DNA of 64,000 nt, from positions 263,689 to 327,688 of the forward strand of contig NZ_QLLL01000004.1 of assembly GCF_003259335.1 (NCBI RefSeq). The letters are read 5' to 3'. The stretch is from Chitinophaga skermanii (GTDB taxonomy: Bacteria > Bacteroidota > Bacteroidia > Chitinophagales > Chitinophagaceae). Positions 17,913 to 27,507 of this stretch are shown here, in pieces. The notes beneath the pieces are model-generated. The model did not search any database, was not told the origin of the DNA, and was given only the letters and a program-made list of their open reading frames with translations. A program made the position numbers and the translations under genes. Positions within the stretch are counted from its first letter, which is position 1. Every line of letters starts with the position of its first letter.

Positions 17913-19613
17913 TTAGTATCCTGCTACGCTATCGTCGCCACGGTGATCGCCAACGGCTGTTTTACGACCATCTTTATCTATCACTACTAATTCTGTTCTA
18001 CCAATGCCTTTACGCATAACAAACTTATAGCCCATCTTTTCCAAAGCTTCAATGGTAGCTTGGGGAAAGCCTTGTTCCGCGTAAATCACGTCGGGAAACC
18101 ATTGATGGTGGAATTTAGGCGCATTTACTGCTTCACCGGGTGTAAGGCCGAATTCCAATACATTCAAGAGAGTTTGGAATACAGATGTTATAATCGTAGA
18201 GCCACCGGGTGTACCGGTAACAACGTATGTTTGGTTATTTTTTAGTACAATGGTAGGGGTCATACAACTGAGCATGCGTTTACCGGGTTGTATGGCATTT
18301 TGTTCGTTGCCTACCAAGCCGTACATATTAGCAGTACCGGGTTTTACAGAGAAATCGTCCATTTCGTTATTCAACAAAAAGCCTGCGCCACCTACTACTA
18401 CATAGCTACCATAACTGCCGTTCAGCGTAGTGGTTACAGCTACAGCATTACCTTCTTTATCTACCACGTTTAAATGGGTTGTTTCTTCTTTTTGAGGAAG
18501 GATGTTACCTGCTTTGATGTTCGTACTAACGGAGGCTTGTTGCGGGTTGTAGTCTTGCATTCTTGTTTGTAAGTAGGCAGTACTTACCAGCGTTTTCACG
18601 GGTACTTTTACAAAATCCGCATCGCCTAAGAACTCGGCCCTATCGGCGTAAGCACGGCGCTCAATCTCCGTCATCAGTTGTACTGCTTGCGGGGAATTAT
18701 GGCCATATTGTGCTACTGGGTATTTTGCAATCATCTCCATCATTTGTTGTAAAATGATGCCACCAGAACTGGGTAGGGGCATGGTAATGACTTGGTAATC
18801 TTTGTATTGAAAGCTGATGGGGGTGCGGCTTTTGGCTTTATAATGCTTCAAATCGTCTAAAGTCATAATCCCATTGCCACGTTTCATTTCAGCCACTATT
18901 TTGTTCGCTGTTTCCCCTTCATAAAAACCTTTCACACCTTTATCGCGCATTAATTTCAAGGTACGGGCTAAGTCCTTTTGAACCAGTGTGTCGCCTGCTT
19001 TCCAGGGCGTATCTTTTACAAACGCTGTAGGCTGCGTGCTCAATCGCTTTACATTTTCTTGAATGGAATTCAAGTCACGCGCTTCCGTAGCTGTAATGGC
19101 AAAACCTTTTTCTGCTAAAGCAATAGCTGGTGCAATCAATTTAGAGAAAGGTAGCTTCGCATGGGGCATCACCGCAAATAACCCTGCCGGGGTACCGGGT
19201 ACACCCGCTGCTAAATGTCCTTGTATGCTTTTAAGGGTAATGGCATTCCCATGTTCATCCAAATACATATCGCGCGATGCTTTCCCTGGAGCCGTTTCTC
19301 TATAATCTACACTAATTGAACTGCCATTCTTAAAATGTGCTACCAAAAAACCGCCACCACCAAGGTTGCCGGCTTGTGGGTATACTACCGCTAATGCTAA
19401 CTGGGTAGCAATCGCCGCATCTACAGCGTTACCACCTTGTTCCATTATCATGGTACCTACTTCGCTGGCGAGTGGGTGGGCACTAACAACGGTTGCTTGT
19501 AAATTGGCTTTCTCCTTTTGAATGGAATATTGATAGGGATTGATGCGGTGTTGTGCAAACGTGGTGCCGACAATCAACATGCATATGGCAAATGCTGAGA
19601 TCTTGTTGCGCAT
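17913..19613 (-). CDS. ggt: Gamma-glutamyltransferase
   Basis: 566 residues, the usual length, with a signal peptide (MRNKISAFAICMLIVGTTFA) that sends it to the periplasm. The frame contains GGNAVDAAIATQLALAVVYP and NLGGGGFLV. The self-cleavage site EETTHLNVVDKEGNAVAVTT places the catalytic Thr at 379, where the proenzyme splits into large and small subunits. PGKRMLSCMTPT and the final GRTELVVIDKDGRKTAVGDH agree with the small subunit. The enzyme removes or transfers the gamma-glutamyl group of glutathione and related peptides. Single gene, divergent from the M14 peptidase gene. Confidence 0.96.
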   Translation of the reverse strand: MRNKISAFAICMLIVGTTFAQHRINPYQYSIQKEKANLQATVVSAHPLASEVGTMIMEQGGNAVDAAIATQLALAVVYPQAGNLGGGGFLVAHFKNGSSISVDYRETAPGKASRDMYLDEHGNAITLKSIQGHLAAGVPGTPAGLFAVMPHAKLPFSKLIAPAIALAEKGFAITATEARDLNSIQENVKRLSTQPTAFVKDTPWKAGDTLVQKDLARTLKLMRDKGVKGFYEGETANKIVAEMKRGNGIMTLDDLKHYKAKSRTPISFQYKDYQVITMPLPSSGGIILQQMMEMIAKYPVAQYGHNSPQAVQLMTEIERRAYADRAEFLGDADFVKVPVKTLVSTAYLQTRMQDYNPQQASVSTNIKAGNILPQKEETTHLNVVDKEGNAVAVTTTLNGSYGSYVVVGGAGFLLNNEMDDFSVKPGTANMYGLVGNEQNAIQPGKRMLSCMTPTIVLKNNQTYVVTGTPGGSTIITSVFQTLLNVLEFGLTPGEAVNAPKFHHQWFPDVIYAEQGFPQATIEALEKMGYKFVMRKGIGRTELVVIDKDGRKTAVGDHRGDDSVAGY

Positions 19614-19804
19614 GATGTAGAGTTTTGAATCGTTTTTAGGTAGCCTAACGTTGGTGACTACACGTGCTGTAATTTGCTTTTCCTTATTCGCAATAAATAT
19701 ACGCCTTTGTCTCCTTTTAACAGCGAATTTCCCCTCAATTCACCGTTGGTCAACTTCAACCGCGTCCAAACATTTTAATGATTATCTTTAAGAGGATTTT
19801 TTAA

Positions 19805-22306
19805 ATGCCAGATATGCGTTCATTTTTATTAACTATTCTTACATGCCTATGCTTGTTTGCCCACGCGCAAACATCTAGTGTACCTTCACCTGCACAATTC
19901 CTCGGATACGAACTGGGTGCGCGCTTTACGCCACATTATAAAGTGCTGGCTTATTTTGAAAAGGTAGCTGCTACAGCGCCGAATGTAAAGATCTTACAGT
20001 ACGGTACAACTTACGAAAATAGGCCGCTTATTGTAGCCATGATTAGCTCCCCGGAGAACTTCAGCAAGCTGGAAGATATTCGTACGAATAACTTAAAATT
20101 GACGCAAGGCAGCGGTAACCCGCAACAGCCGGCTATTGTTTGGTTAAGCTATAACGTGCATGGTAACGAATCGGTGTCGACAGAAGCATCCATGAAAACC
20201 TTGTACCAATTGCTCCAACCATCTTCTGCAGAATGGTTAAAGAATACAGTTGTTATTATTGATCCTTGTTTGAATCCGGATGGCCGCGAACGCTACGTCA
20301 ATTTCTACAATGCCAATGTAGGAAAGCAATACGATGCCACGCGCTTCTCGCGCGAACACCGCGAACCTTGGCCAGGTGGTAGACCGAACCACTATTACTT
20401 CGATCTTAACCGCGATTGGGCTTGGCAATCACAAGTAGAATCACAACAGCGCGTAGCGCTATATAATCAATGGTTACCACAAATTCACGTCGATTTCCAC
20501 GAACAAGGCATCGATAACCCCTATTACTTCGCACCGGCAGCAGAACCTTTCCATGATGTAATTACGCCATGGCAACGCGAGTTTCAAACTACTATCGGTA
20601 AGAACAACGCCAAATACTTCGATGCGAAAGGTTGGTTGTACTTTACCCGTGAACAATTCGATTTATTCTACCCTAGCTATGGCGATACTTACCCATTATA
20701 CAATGGCGCCATTGGTATGACGTACGAGCAGGGTGGTAGCGGATCGGCTGGTTTAGCTGTGCTGAAACGTGATGGGGATACTTTAACACTAACCGAACGT
20801 ATTGCACATCACTATACAACGGGCTTATCTACCGTAGAAGCCACCTCGGCGCATGCTGCGAAAGTGGTAGAACAGTTCCAAGCGTTCTATAAAAACGCGA
20901 AAAGCAATCCGGCTTCTCCTTATAAAACATACGTTATCAAAGAACAAGGTAACCGCGAAAGGTTGGCCAGCTTGGCGAAATTGTTGAAGAACAATAATAT
21001 CGAATTCGGTTATGGTGCCAATGTTTCTGCTGCAAACGGGTTCAACTACTTTACTAATAAAACAGAGAACTTCACCATCGAGAAGGAAGACATTGTAATC
21101 AATGCTTACCAACCACATAGCACCATGTTATCCGTGTTATTCGAACCAACTTCTCGTTTAACGGATTCCGTAACTTACGATATTACGGCATGGGCTTTAC
21201 CTTATGCATACGGTATACAATCTTATGCTGTTAAAGCGTCTATCAATCCTGCTAATGCAGAACCACCCGCGAAAGCTGCAGCGACTAGCGCAAGCGCTAC
21301 TAACTACGCCTACCTTGCTCCTTGGAATAGTGTAGAAGATGTAAAGTTCCTCGCCGCTTTATTGAATAAAGGTTTCAAAGTGCGTTATAGTGAAATCGCT
21401 TTCTCGGCTAATAACCGTCAATATCCTGCCGGTACGCTTATTATTACGCGTAGCGGTAATACCGATTTTGGTGATTTCGATGGCCAAGTAAAAGCCATTG
21501 CCGCTAAAATGAAAGTAGACTTGGATCCCATTGCTTCCGGCATGGTAGATAAAGGCGCTGACTTTGGTTCCGGTAAAATTCGTTTCATCAAACAACCTAA
21601 AGTAGGCTTGGTATCGGGTAGTGGTATTTCCTCTTTAGGCTTTGGTGAAGTATGGCATTATTTCGATCAACAACTCGATTATCCTATTACCATCCTCAAC
21701 GCTAACGATGTGAACAGCACTACGTTGCGCCAGTTGGATGTGTTGATATTAGTAGATGGTTATTATAGCTTCCTTAATGATAAAGGCGGTGAATTTGTGA
21801 AGGATTGGGTGAATGGCGGCGGTAAGATTGTTGCTATTGAAGATGCTGCAGCACAAATGGCCGGTGGCGATTGGGGCTTTAAATTGAAGAAAGAGGAAGA
21901 GAAGAAAGAAAAAGAAAATCCATACGAATCGTTGAAGTCTTACGAAGACCGTGAACGTGAAAGCGTGAAAAGCTACGTACCAGGCGCTATTTACAAAGTA
22001 AACTTAGATAATACGCATCCTTTGGCTTTCGGCTATGGTAACACCTATTTTACCCTCAAACAAACGGATAAATTGTACGAATTCTTACCAAGCGGTTGGA
22101 ATGTTGGTACAATTAAAAAGGATAATTATTTGAGTGGTTTCGTAGGAGTTGATTTAAAAGCTAGGTTGAAAGACGGTTTATTAATGGGCGTTCGCGAGAT
22201 GGGGAATGGTGAAGTGGTATTCTTCGCCGATAACCCAATTTTCAGAAGCTTCTGGGAAAGCGGCAAACTCATGTTAAGCAATGCTGTATTCATGGTAGGA
22301 CAATAA
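19805..22306 (+). CDS. Secreted M14-family zinc carboxypeptidase
   Basis: 833 residues; Met 4 (19814) is an equally good start. Signal peptide MRSFLLTILTCLCLFAHAQ. The zinc ligands are His 119 and Glu 122 in YNVHGNESVS, with the third His in PQIHVDFHEQG (228 or 232). IIDPCLNPDGRERY carries the substrate Arg region. The catalytic Glu 307 is in GMTYEQGGSG. It therefore has a complete M14 active site. About 400 further residues follow, including a glutamine-amidotransferase-like fold (VKDWVNGGGKIVAIEDAAAQ) that is common in this Bacteroidota subgroup. It probably trims peptides in the periplasm or outside the cell. Confidence 0.9.
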   Translation: MPDMRSFLLTILTCLCLFAHAQTSSVPSPAQFLGYELGARFTPHYKVLAYFEKVAATAPNVKILQYGTTYENRPLIVAMISSPENFSKLEDIRTNNLKLTQGSGNPQQPAIVWLSYNVHGNESVSTEASMKTLYQLLQPSSAEWLKNTVVIIDPCLNPDGRERYVNFYNANVGKQYDATRFSREHREPWPGGRPNHYYFDLNRDWAWQSQVESQQRVALYNQWLPQIHVDFHEQGIDNPYYFAPAAEPFHDVITPWQREFQTTIGKNNAKYFDAKGWLYFTREQFDLFYPSYGDTYPLYNGAIGMTYEQGGSGSAGLAVLKRDGDTLTLTERIAHHYTTGLSTVEATSAHAAKVVEQFQAFYKNAKSNPASPYKTYVIKEQGNRERLASLAKLLKNNNIEFGYGANVSAANGFNYFTNKTENFTIEKEDIVINAYQPHSTMLSVLFEPTSRLTDSVTYDITAWALPYAYGIQSYAVKASINPANAEPPAKAAATSASATNYAYLAPWNSVEDVKFLAALLNKGFKVRYSEIAFSANNRQYPAGTLIITRSGNTDFGDFDGQVKAIAAKMKVDLDPIASGMVDKGADFGSGKIRFIKQPKVGLVSGSGISSLGFGEVWHYFDQQLDYPITILNANDVNSTTLRQLDVLILVDGYYSFLNDKGGEFVKDWVNGGGKIVAIEDAAAQMAGGDWGFKLKKEEEKKEKENPYESLKSYEDRERESVKSYVPGAIYKVNLDNTHPLAFGYGNTYFTLKQTDKLYEFLPSGWNVGTIKKDNYLSGFVGVDLKARLKDGLLMGVREMGNGEVVFFADNPIFRSFWESGKLMLSNAVFMVGQ

Positions 22307-22324
22307 TTGCACCTTCAAAACATA

Positions 22325-22356
22325 AAGAAAGGCTCTCCAAACGGGGAGCCTTTCTT
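22325..22356. terminator. Bidirectional terminator between convergent genes
   Basis: AAGAAAGGCTCTCC and GGGGAGCCTTTCTT pair with a 4-base loop (one G-T pair). It lies between the stops of the M14 peptidase and the thioredoxin-fold gene. Confidence 0.85.
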
Positions 22357-22409
22357 GTTTAAACAAACTTCATTTTTCTGCAAATAGATATTGGTGAGGA
22401 TGAAACGAA

Positions 22410-23021
22410 TTACATTTTACGTTTGATGTTACAACCAATTGAAGCTGTGCTATTAGGCGTAACGGATTTTCCCTGTAAAGCAGCGTTGATAGCATTTTTA
22501 AGGAATTTATCCTTTACTTCACTGGCATTACCTGGATGATCATCTATAGCGCCTTTATATACGAGTTTTAGGTTTTTGTCGAACAAGAAACATTCAGGTG
22601 TACGATCGGCCGCAAATGCATCGGCCAGCTCTGAGTTCTTATCCACCACGTAATACCATGTGTATTGCTCCTTGGAAGCATACGCTTTCATGGCTTCAAA
22701 AGAATCGTTGGCCCCGCGTTGATCTTCATTGGAATTGACTAACACTACGCCAATGTTGTTTTGCAAGGCGTATTGACAAATTTCCTTGGTGCGGCTTTGG
22801 TTGCGGATGACATAAGGACAAGTGTTCGCGGAAAACATGACCAATAAGCCGTTACTACGTTTCGCATCGGCAAGGCTAATGTCCTTCCCACTAACATCCT
22901 TCATTTTAATGTCGGTCTTAGGTGCTGGAGAACCAATCTCGAGCGCCCAATCCTCCATGGCAGGTGTAAATGCCATGGCAAGAAAAGCTGCGCATGTAAG
23001 TGATAAAATGGTTCTTTTCAT
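22410..23021 (-). CDS. Exported thioredoxin-fold (redoxin) protein
   Basis: 203 residues with a signal peptide (MKRTILSLTCAAFLAMAFTP). The motif MFSANTCPYVIRNQ has a single Cys (68) where thioredoxins have CxxC. RTPECFLFDKNLKLVYKG carries the cis-Pro loop. The conserved tail SIGCNIKRKM provides another Cys that could serve as the partner. This is the AhpC/TSA-like group often described only as 'redoxin domain' proteins. A role in envelope thiol or peroxide chemistry is likely but not proven. Convergent with the M14 peptidase and separated from it by a shared terminator. Confidence 0.85.
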   Translation of the reverse strand: MKRTILSLTCAAFLAMAFTPAMEDWALEIGSPAPKTDIKMKDVSGKDISLADAKRSNGLLVMFSANTCPYVIRNQSRTKEICQYALQNNIGVVLVNSNEDQRGANDSFEAMKAYASKEQYTWYYVVDKNSELADAFAADRTPECFLFDKNLKLVYKGAIDDHPGNASEVKDKFLKNAINAALQGKSVTPNSTASIGCNIKRKM

Positions 23022-23158
23022 AGTGTATGGATTTATGTTACTCTGAATGTACAGAAAAAAAACGATAATATGATAGCCTTCGCGGGTAGTTGGACTATCA
23101 CGTTATAAGCGGTCGTTTAGTGTGGTAATAATCAACGACTTCCCTTTTTCTTTCCTTA

Positions 23159-24133
23159 TTATTTAACATTATTTTCTGTCTCCTGCAACGAGGCTTCGAG
23201 TGCCCGGGCACGTGCAATTTCTTTCAAAGCACCAATACTCGTGTTTAATTCAAACCCAATCAGCAAAATAAACGAGTTTAAATAGATGTATAACATAAGT
23301 ACTAAAATGGTACCAATGGAACCATATATCTTATTGTAATTACCGAAGTTGGTTACGTAAAATGAGAACCCCAATGTAACAACAATCATCGATACAGCGG
23401 CTACTACGGCACCCGGTGTAATGTATTTCCATTTCTTCGTGGTAGCAGGGCCGAAGCGGTAAATAAAGGAGATGATAAAGAAGAATAACGCTACGATGAT
23501 AGCCCAGCGAACGGCACCAATCATAACGCGGGTAATGTTATCGGTGATATGTAGTTTTTCCAAGATCCATGTTAAGATAGAACCTTGGGTAATTGTTAAA
23601 ATCAAGGTAATCAATACTAACAACACTAATAAGGAGGTTAGTTTGAAAGCGGTTAGCCTGTTTTGCCACCATGTTCTTTTCTTGAACCCGGGTAGCATCT
23701 TTTCAAAAGAACGGAGTATACCCATTACGCCATTAGACGAATAATAGAAACCGATCAAAAACGCGATGGATAACAAGCCATTCCTATGGGTATAGAGGAA
23801 ATCGTGGATCATTTCACGTACAACGAGGTAGCTAGAGTAGTTGGGGGTAAGACTTTTGGCTAAGTCGTATAAAGTAGGCTCTATGTTCTGTAATGGAATA
23901 AAAGGAACGAGCGTGAACAAGAAGATAAAAAACGGCGGAATGGCCAACAAGAAATTGAAGGAAATAGCGGCTGCACGGTCGGTAAGACTTCTTGTTTTGA
24001 TTTCTTGCAAGAAGAATTTCACTACGTCGTATAGCACGGCGCCTTCGAAGCCGGGTAATATCCAGCTTTTCGATTTGTCGACGATTCGCCTGAAGGGTCT
24101 TGATGTTCTTACTGTACGTTCAATATTAATCAT
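23159..24133 (-). CDS. YihY/BrkB-family inner-membrane protein
   Basis: 324 residues with about six membrane helices. The signature AAAISFNFLLAIPPFFIFLF and a late GSIGTILVLMLYIYLNSFIL segment followed by IGFELN are typical of YihY/UPF0761. The family was once called RNase BN in error; its real task is unknown, with transport or envelope roles suggested. A possible -7 box TATTTTTA lies at 24152-24159 on the same strand. It is separated from mltG upstream by a strong terminator and is likely a single-gene unit. Confidence 0.9.
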   Translation of the reverse strand: MINIERTVRTSRPFRRIVDKSKSWILPGFEGAVLYDVVKFFLQEIKTRSLTDRAAAISFNFLLAIPPFFIFLFTLVPFIPLQNIEPTLYDLAKSLTPNYSSYLVVREMIHDFLYTHRNGLLSIAFLIGFYYSSNGVMGILRSFEKMLPGFKKRTWWQNRLTAFKLTSLLVLLVLITLILTITQGSILTWILEKLHITDNITRVMIGAVRWAIIVALFFFIISFIYRFGPATTKKWKYITPGAVVAAVSMIVVTLGFSFYVTNFGNYNKIYGSIGTILVLMLYIYLNSFILLIGFELNTSIGALKEIARARALEASLQETENNVK

Positions 24134-24195
24134 AGCAGGCTTGTAGAGATGTAAAAATAAGGGTTACGTGATATTATCAAAATATATCAAAAAAT

Positions 24196-24229
24196 AAAAG
24201 CATCCCGGTTGAATTCCCGGGATGCTTTT
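24196..24229. terminator. Terminator of mltG
   Basis: AAAAGCATCCCGG and CCGGGATGCTTTT pair perfectly, followed on the minus strand by a T-rich tract. It lies 20 bases beyond the mltG stop. Confidence 0.92.
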
Positions 24230-24248
24230 ATGCAAAATACGTTCGGGT

Positions 24249-25301
24249 TTATTTAATGTTGCGGGCGCTTAATGCATCGCGGTATGCTTTAGCATTGGCT
24301 TCATGTTCTGCAGGTGTTACCGCAAATGCGTGGTAACCCGAGAAATCGGCCCTTGCACAGAAAAACATGTAATCGCTTACTACCGGGTTTAATACCGCTT
24401 CGATAGAGGCTATACTAGGTGTACAAATAGGGCCGGGAGGCAAGCCAAATACACGGTACGTGTTGTACGGCGATTCGTATTGCGTGTGTACGTTATAGAT
24501 ACGACGAAGGGTAAAGTCGCCAATGGCAAATTTCACGGTTGGATCGGCTCCTAAACGCCAGTTTTTGCGTAAACGGTTCAGGTATACACTGGCGATGGTC
24601 GATTTCTCGTCGTTCTTATTCGTTTCCTCTTCCACGATGGAAGCAAGGATAATTACTTTATTCGGGGTAAGACCTTGCGCGGTAGCTTTGGCAATGCGTT
24701 CTGGTGTCCAGAATTCTTTGTATTCTGCTTCAATCTTTTCGAACGCTTTGGATGCGCTGGTATTCCAGAAGAACTCGTAGGTGTTCGGCATAATACCGCA
24801 CATCACGGTTTGCGTATCCAGGCCAAACTGGCGGAGGTATACGTTATCGTTTAAAAGGGCCCTGAGCGAAACGGAATCCGCTTCCAGGTTTTTATCTACT
24901 AGTTTAATGAAATCGTTTTTGGTGCGCAGTTTATTGATAACGAGGCGAACGGGCGATTGGCGACCGTTGCGTAACATACGGGCAATTTCGAAATTACTCA
25001 TGCCTTTTTTGATCTCGTATCTACCGGCTTTTACGTGTGAAGGATAATCCAATTGGTTGGCAACCAAGTCGAATACCTTCGGGTGTTTTACAAAGCCATC
25101 GGCCTGCAAACCTTTCAATACATCGTTGTAGGTGCTGCCGGTGTGAATGTAAAAATACTTTTGATCGCCATAGGGGCGGGCAGTAGGACCAAATACTTGG
25201 TAAGCCAAGTACACGGCAACGCCTGCTAATAAACAACATACGGCCACGATGATGCGTTTCACCGTGCTGTTTTGTTTGGTTTTGCTTTGTTTTTTACTCA
25301 T
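24249..25301 (-). CDS. mltG: Endolytic murein transglycosylase MltG
   Basis: 350 residues: a short basic cytoplasmic tail, one membrane helix (about 16-35), then a periplasmic YceG domain. The catalytic segment ILASIVEEETNKNDEKSTIA places the key Glu at 224. It is followed by SVYLNRLRKNWRLGADPTV and the PYNTYRVFGLPPGPICTPS loop typical of the family. MltG cuts nascent peptidoglycan strands and helps set glycan length. It has its own promoter (25333-25363) and terminator, so it is separate from the secG operon upstream. Confidence 0.95.
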   Translation of the reverse strand: MSKKQSKTKQNSTVKRIIVAVCCLLAGVAVYLAYQVFGPTARPYGDQKYFYIHTGSTYNDVLKGLQADGFVKHPKVFDLVANQLDYPSHVKAGRYEIKKGMSNFEIARMLRNGRQSPVRLVINKLRTKNDFIKLVDKNLEADSVSLRALLNDNVYLRQFGLDTQTVMCGIMPNTYEFFWNTSASKAFEKIEAEYKEFWTPERIAKATAQGLTPNKVIILASIVEEETNKNDEKSTIASVYLNRLRKNWRLGADPTVKFAIGDFTLRRIYNVHTQYESPYNTYRVFGLPPGPICTPSIASIEAVLNPVVSDYMFFCARADFSGYHAFAVTPAEHEANAKAYRDALSARNIK

Positions 25302-25332
25302 GTTGATTGAAATAGGAGCGTAAGGCTAGGAA

Positions 25333-25363
25333 CAAATTTACAAGGAGCGATTGACTCCAACAA
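25333..25363 (-). promoter_or_regulatory. Promoter of mltG
   Basis: On the minus strand TTG (25363-25361) is followed after 20 bases by TAAATTTG (25340-25333), an exact TAnnTTTG. The predicted leader is about 25 bases. Confidence 0.6.
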
Positions 25364-25401
25364 GATATGGTTGTAATGCGTTGTTGGCTGCTCAAGAAAA
25401 A

Positions 25402-25430
25402 GCCTCGTCCCTATAGAATAGAGACGAGGC
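25402..25430 (-). terminator. Terminator of the miaB-secG operon
   Basis: GCCTCGTC and GACGAGGC pair, with an inner CTAT/ATAG stem. On the minus strand it is followed by TTTTTC. It closes the operon after secG. Confidence 0.9.
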
Positions 25431-25458
25431 CTTTAAAAAAGTATATCAATGAAATTGA

Positions 25459-25824
25459 TTATTTACCTGAATCAGCTGGTAAAGTAACTGTATTACCTGC
25501 TGGTGGTTGAGGTGCTTGTGCTGGAGCAGAAACTGGCGCTGCTTTACCTGCATTTTTCTCGAAGATAGATTTATCTTGCGTAGCACCGGTTTGACCGCCT
25601 TTACCAATGAAAATGGAAGAAGTTAAGCACAATACAGCGATGATAGTAGCCAAAATCCAAGTACCTTTTTCAAGTACATCTGTTGTTTGACGTACACCAA
25701 TCACTTGTGTTCCAATACCACCGAATGAACCGCTTAAGCCACCACCTTTAGGGTTTTGTACAAGTACGAAAACGGCTAAAAGTACGCAAGCTAACACGAT
25801 AAGTATTCCAAATAAAATTAACAT
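25459..25824 (-). CDS. secG: Preprotein translocase subunit SecG
   Basis: 121 residues: two membrane helices (about 2-22 and 56-75) joined by the SecG signature VLVQNPKGGGLSGSFGG and VIGVRQTTDVLEKGT. SecG assists the SecYEG channel during export. The C-terminal tail SAPAQAPQPPAGNTVTLPAD is Pro/Ala-rich and longer than in proteobacterial SecG, as seen in other Bacteroidota. It starts 13 bases after the acidic TPR gene and is the last member of the miaB-to-secG operon. Confidence 0.94.
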   Translation of the reverse strand: MLILFGILIVLACVLLAVFVLVQNPKGGGLSGSFGGIGTQVIGVRQTTDVLEKGTWILATIIAVLCLTSSIFIGKGGQTGATQDKSIFEKNAGKAAPVSAPAQAPQPPAGNTVTLPADSGK

Positions 25825-25837
25825 AAATCGTTACTAT

Positions 25838-27484
25838 TTATAATTGCCTGGTTTGTAATTCGAGTTCTTTTATCTTTTGCGCAAAATAAAGATTTTTGTC
25901 GGGATAAAGCAAACTTAATTTTTGATAGATTAAAATTGCTTTTTTATACTGTTTTTGCGCTGCCCAAATTTCGGCTAATGTCTCTGTTACGATGTCGTCT
26001 TGCAAGGTAATAGAGTCGATGGCCATTTTTTCTACGCGTTCCGATACTTCTGGTGTTTCATCTTCATAAAGGCGGTGCAATTGTTGTTGGTACCAATCCT
26101 TCGAGGTTTTACCAGAAAAATCGTCTTTTATCTTTCTCAACCAATCCGTGAAGCTCTTCATTTCGGCTTGCCTGAGTTGGTTCATCATCTCAGCTTCTGC
26201 CGGGTTTTGTAACTTCTTATACGCGAAGTAATCTTCCGTGTAAAGTGGTTGGAATAACAAGGTATCGTCGGTAATTTCTTCCGGTTCGAATGGCTTGATC
26301 TTGATCGGGCCATCTTCGGTGATAAAGATACCGTTAATATTGCTCTGCAAGGTACTTGGTTCTCCTGCGGTTATTTCGTCGGTGTGTGTGCCTACGGCAA
26401 GAATCTCTTGCGGTAATTCGGTTGTTGCTGCTGCTTGCTCTTCCATGTTTGTTGCTACTTGCTGCTCACTCTCTTGCTCATGGAGGGTCGTTTCCACTGG
26501 CTCGTTCGTTGCCGGGCTGATAACGATGTCATCTTCCGTTGCTTCAATTTCTGCATCTGCTTCGTTAAATTCACTAGGAATGGCTACGGCAGCAGGTTGC
26601 TCCAACACATCGTCGTTATCGGCTATTTCTATACTTGGTTTTTCTTCTTCAATATGTTCCGCATCGGTTTCGGCGAAGGCAACTAGCGGTGCCACCATAA
26701 CAGCTGGTTCCGGTTCATCGTCGTTATCAGCGATTACGATCAGCGGTTGTACTTCTTCCACTTGTTGGGTAGCGGCGGGTACTTCTTCTTGATGAATGGC
26801 GTAGGCGATAAGCGGTTTTTCTACATCGGCATCAGCAATATCCGTTTCATGGGTATTGGCGGTAAGCCCTAAACTTGCCGGTTCTTCCCATTCATCATCA
26901 TTATCTTCAATAACAAAATGATCTAAATCCTCTTCCTGCCAGTCAACCGATTTTTCTTCCGGTGATGCATGTACATCTACCAACACTTCATCCTCTATAT
27001 ATAAATCCGCCGGGTGATCGTCGTCATCATCTTCTTCTTCGTGGAAGTTGGAGGTGACTTGCGGGAATGCCGGTATGATAAGTTCTTCCGGTTTAACAAA
27101 GGTAACTTCGCTTTGCGGCATGTCTACTTCATCATCCCATTCATCATCGTCTGTTTGAATTTTGATGGCCGGAATGGTATCCTCAACAGGCGTAGGCGTT
27201 AATTCTTCGGTTGTTTGCGCTAACGGAACGGTAATGTCCTCGTCTTGCTCATGCTCTTCTTTCGTAATAAACTGGTAGAAGTGATGGGTATTAGCGCTGT
27301 ACAATTGTGCTTCTTTCAACGCCGTATCATGCATATTCTGTTCTTCCGCGAAAATTTTGTGCGCAAGTAACAAGCGGGCAGCGGCAAAGTAAGGGTGTGC
27401 TGCCACAAGTTGCTCCAGTTCCACTAAGGGTACTTGTTGCAAGTCTTGTTTAAAAATATGTTGAACGATCCTGTTCGCGGTCAT
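25838..27484 (-). CDS. Large acidic protein with terminal TPR-like helices
   Basis: 548 residues, no signal peptide. The N-terminus (LVELEQLVAAHPYFAAARLL) and C-terminus (AEIWAAQKQYKKAILIYQKL, then SLLYPDKNLYFAQKIKELEL) look like TPR helices. Between them lie about 300 strongly acidic, low-complexity residues with a recurring core: IEDNDDEWEEPAS, IADNDDEPEPAV and IADNDDVLEQPA. The repeats suggest internal duplication. Similar TPR proteins sit between lptE-like genes and secG in other Bacteroidota, but no function is known to me. The context suggests a link to envelope assembly or export. The middle region is probably disordered. Confidence 0.75.
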   Translation of the reverse strand: MTANRIVQHIFKQDLQQVPLVELEQLVAAHPYFAAARLLLAHKIFAEEQNMHDTALKEAQLYSANTHHFYQFITKEEHEQDEDITVPLAQTTEELTPTPVEDTIPAIKIQTDDDEWDDEVDMPQSEVTFVKPEELIIPAFPQVTSNFHEEEDDDDDHPADLYIEDEVLVDVHASPEEKSVDWQEEDLDHFVIEDNDDEWEEPASLGLTANTHETDIADADVEKPLIAYAIHQEEVPAATQQVEEVQPLIVIADNDDEPEPAVMVAPLVAFAETDAEHIEEEKPSIEIADNDDVLEQPAAVAIPSEFNEADAEIEATEDDIVISPATNEPVETTLHEQESEQQVATNMEEQAAATTELPQEILAVGTHTDEITAGEPSTLQSNINGIFITEDGPIKIKPFEPEEITDDTLLFQPLYTEDYFAYKKLQNPAEAEMMNQLRQAEMKSFTDWLRKIKDDFSGKTSKDWYQQQLHRLYEDETPEVSERVEKMAIDSITLQDDIVTETLAEIWAAQKQYKKAILIYQKLSLLYPDKNLYFAQKIKELELQTRQL

Positions 27485-27507
27485 ATTGCTAAAATATTAA
27501 AATATTT

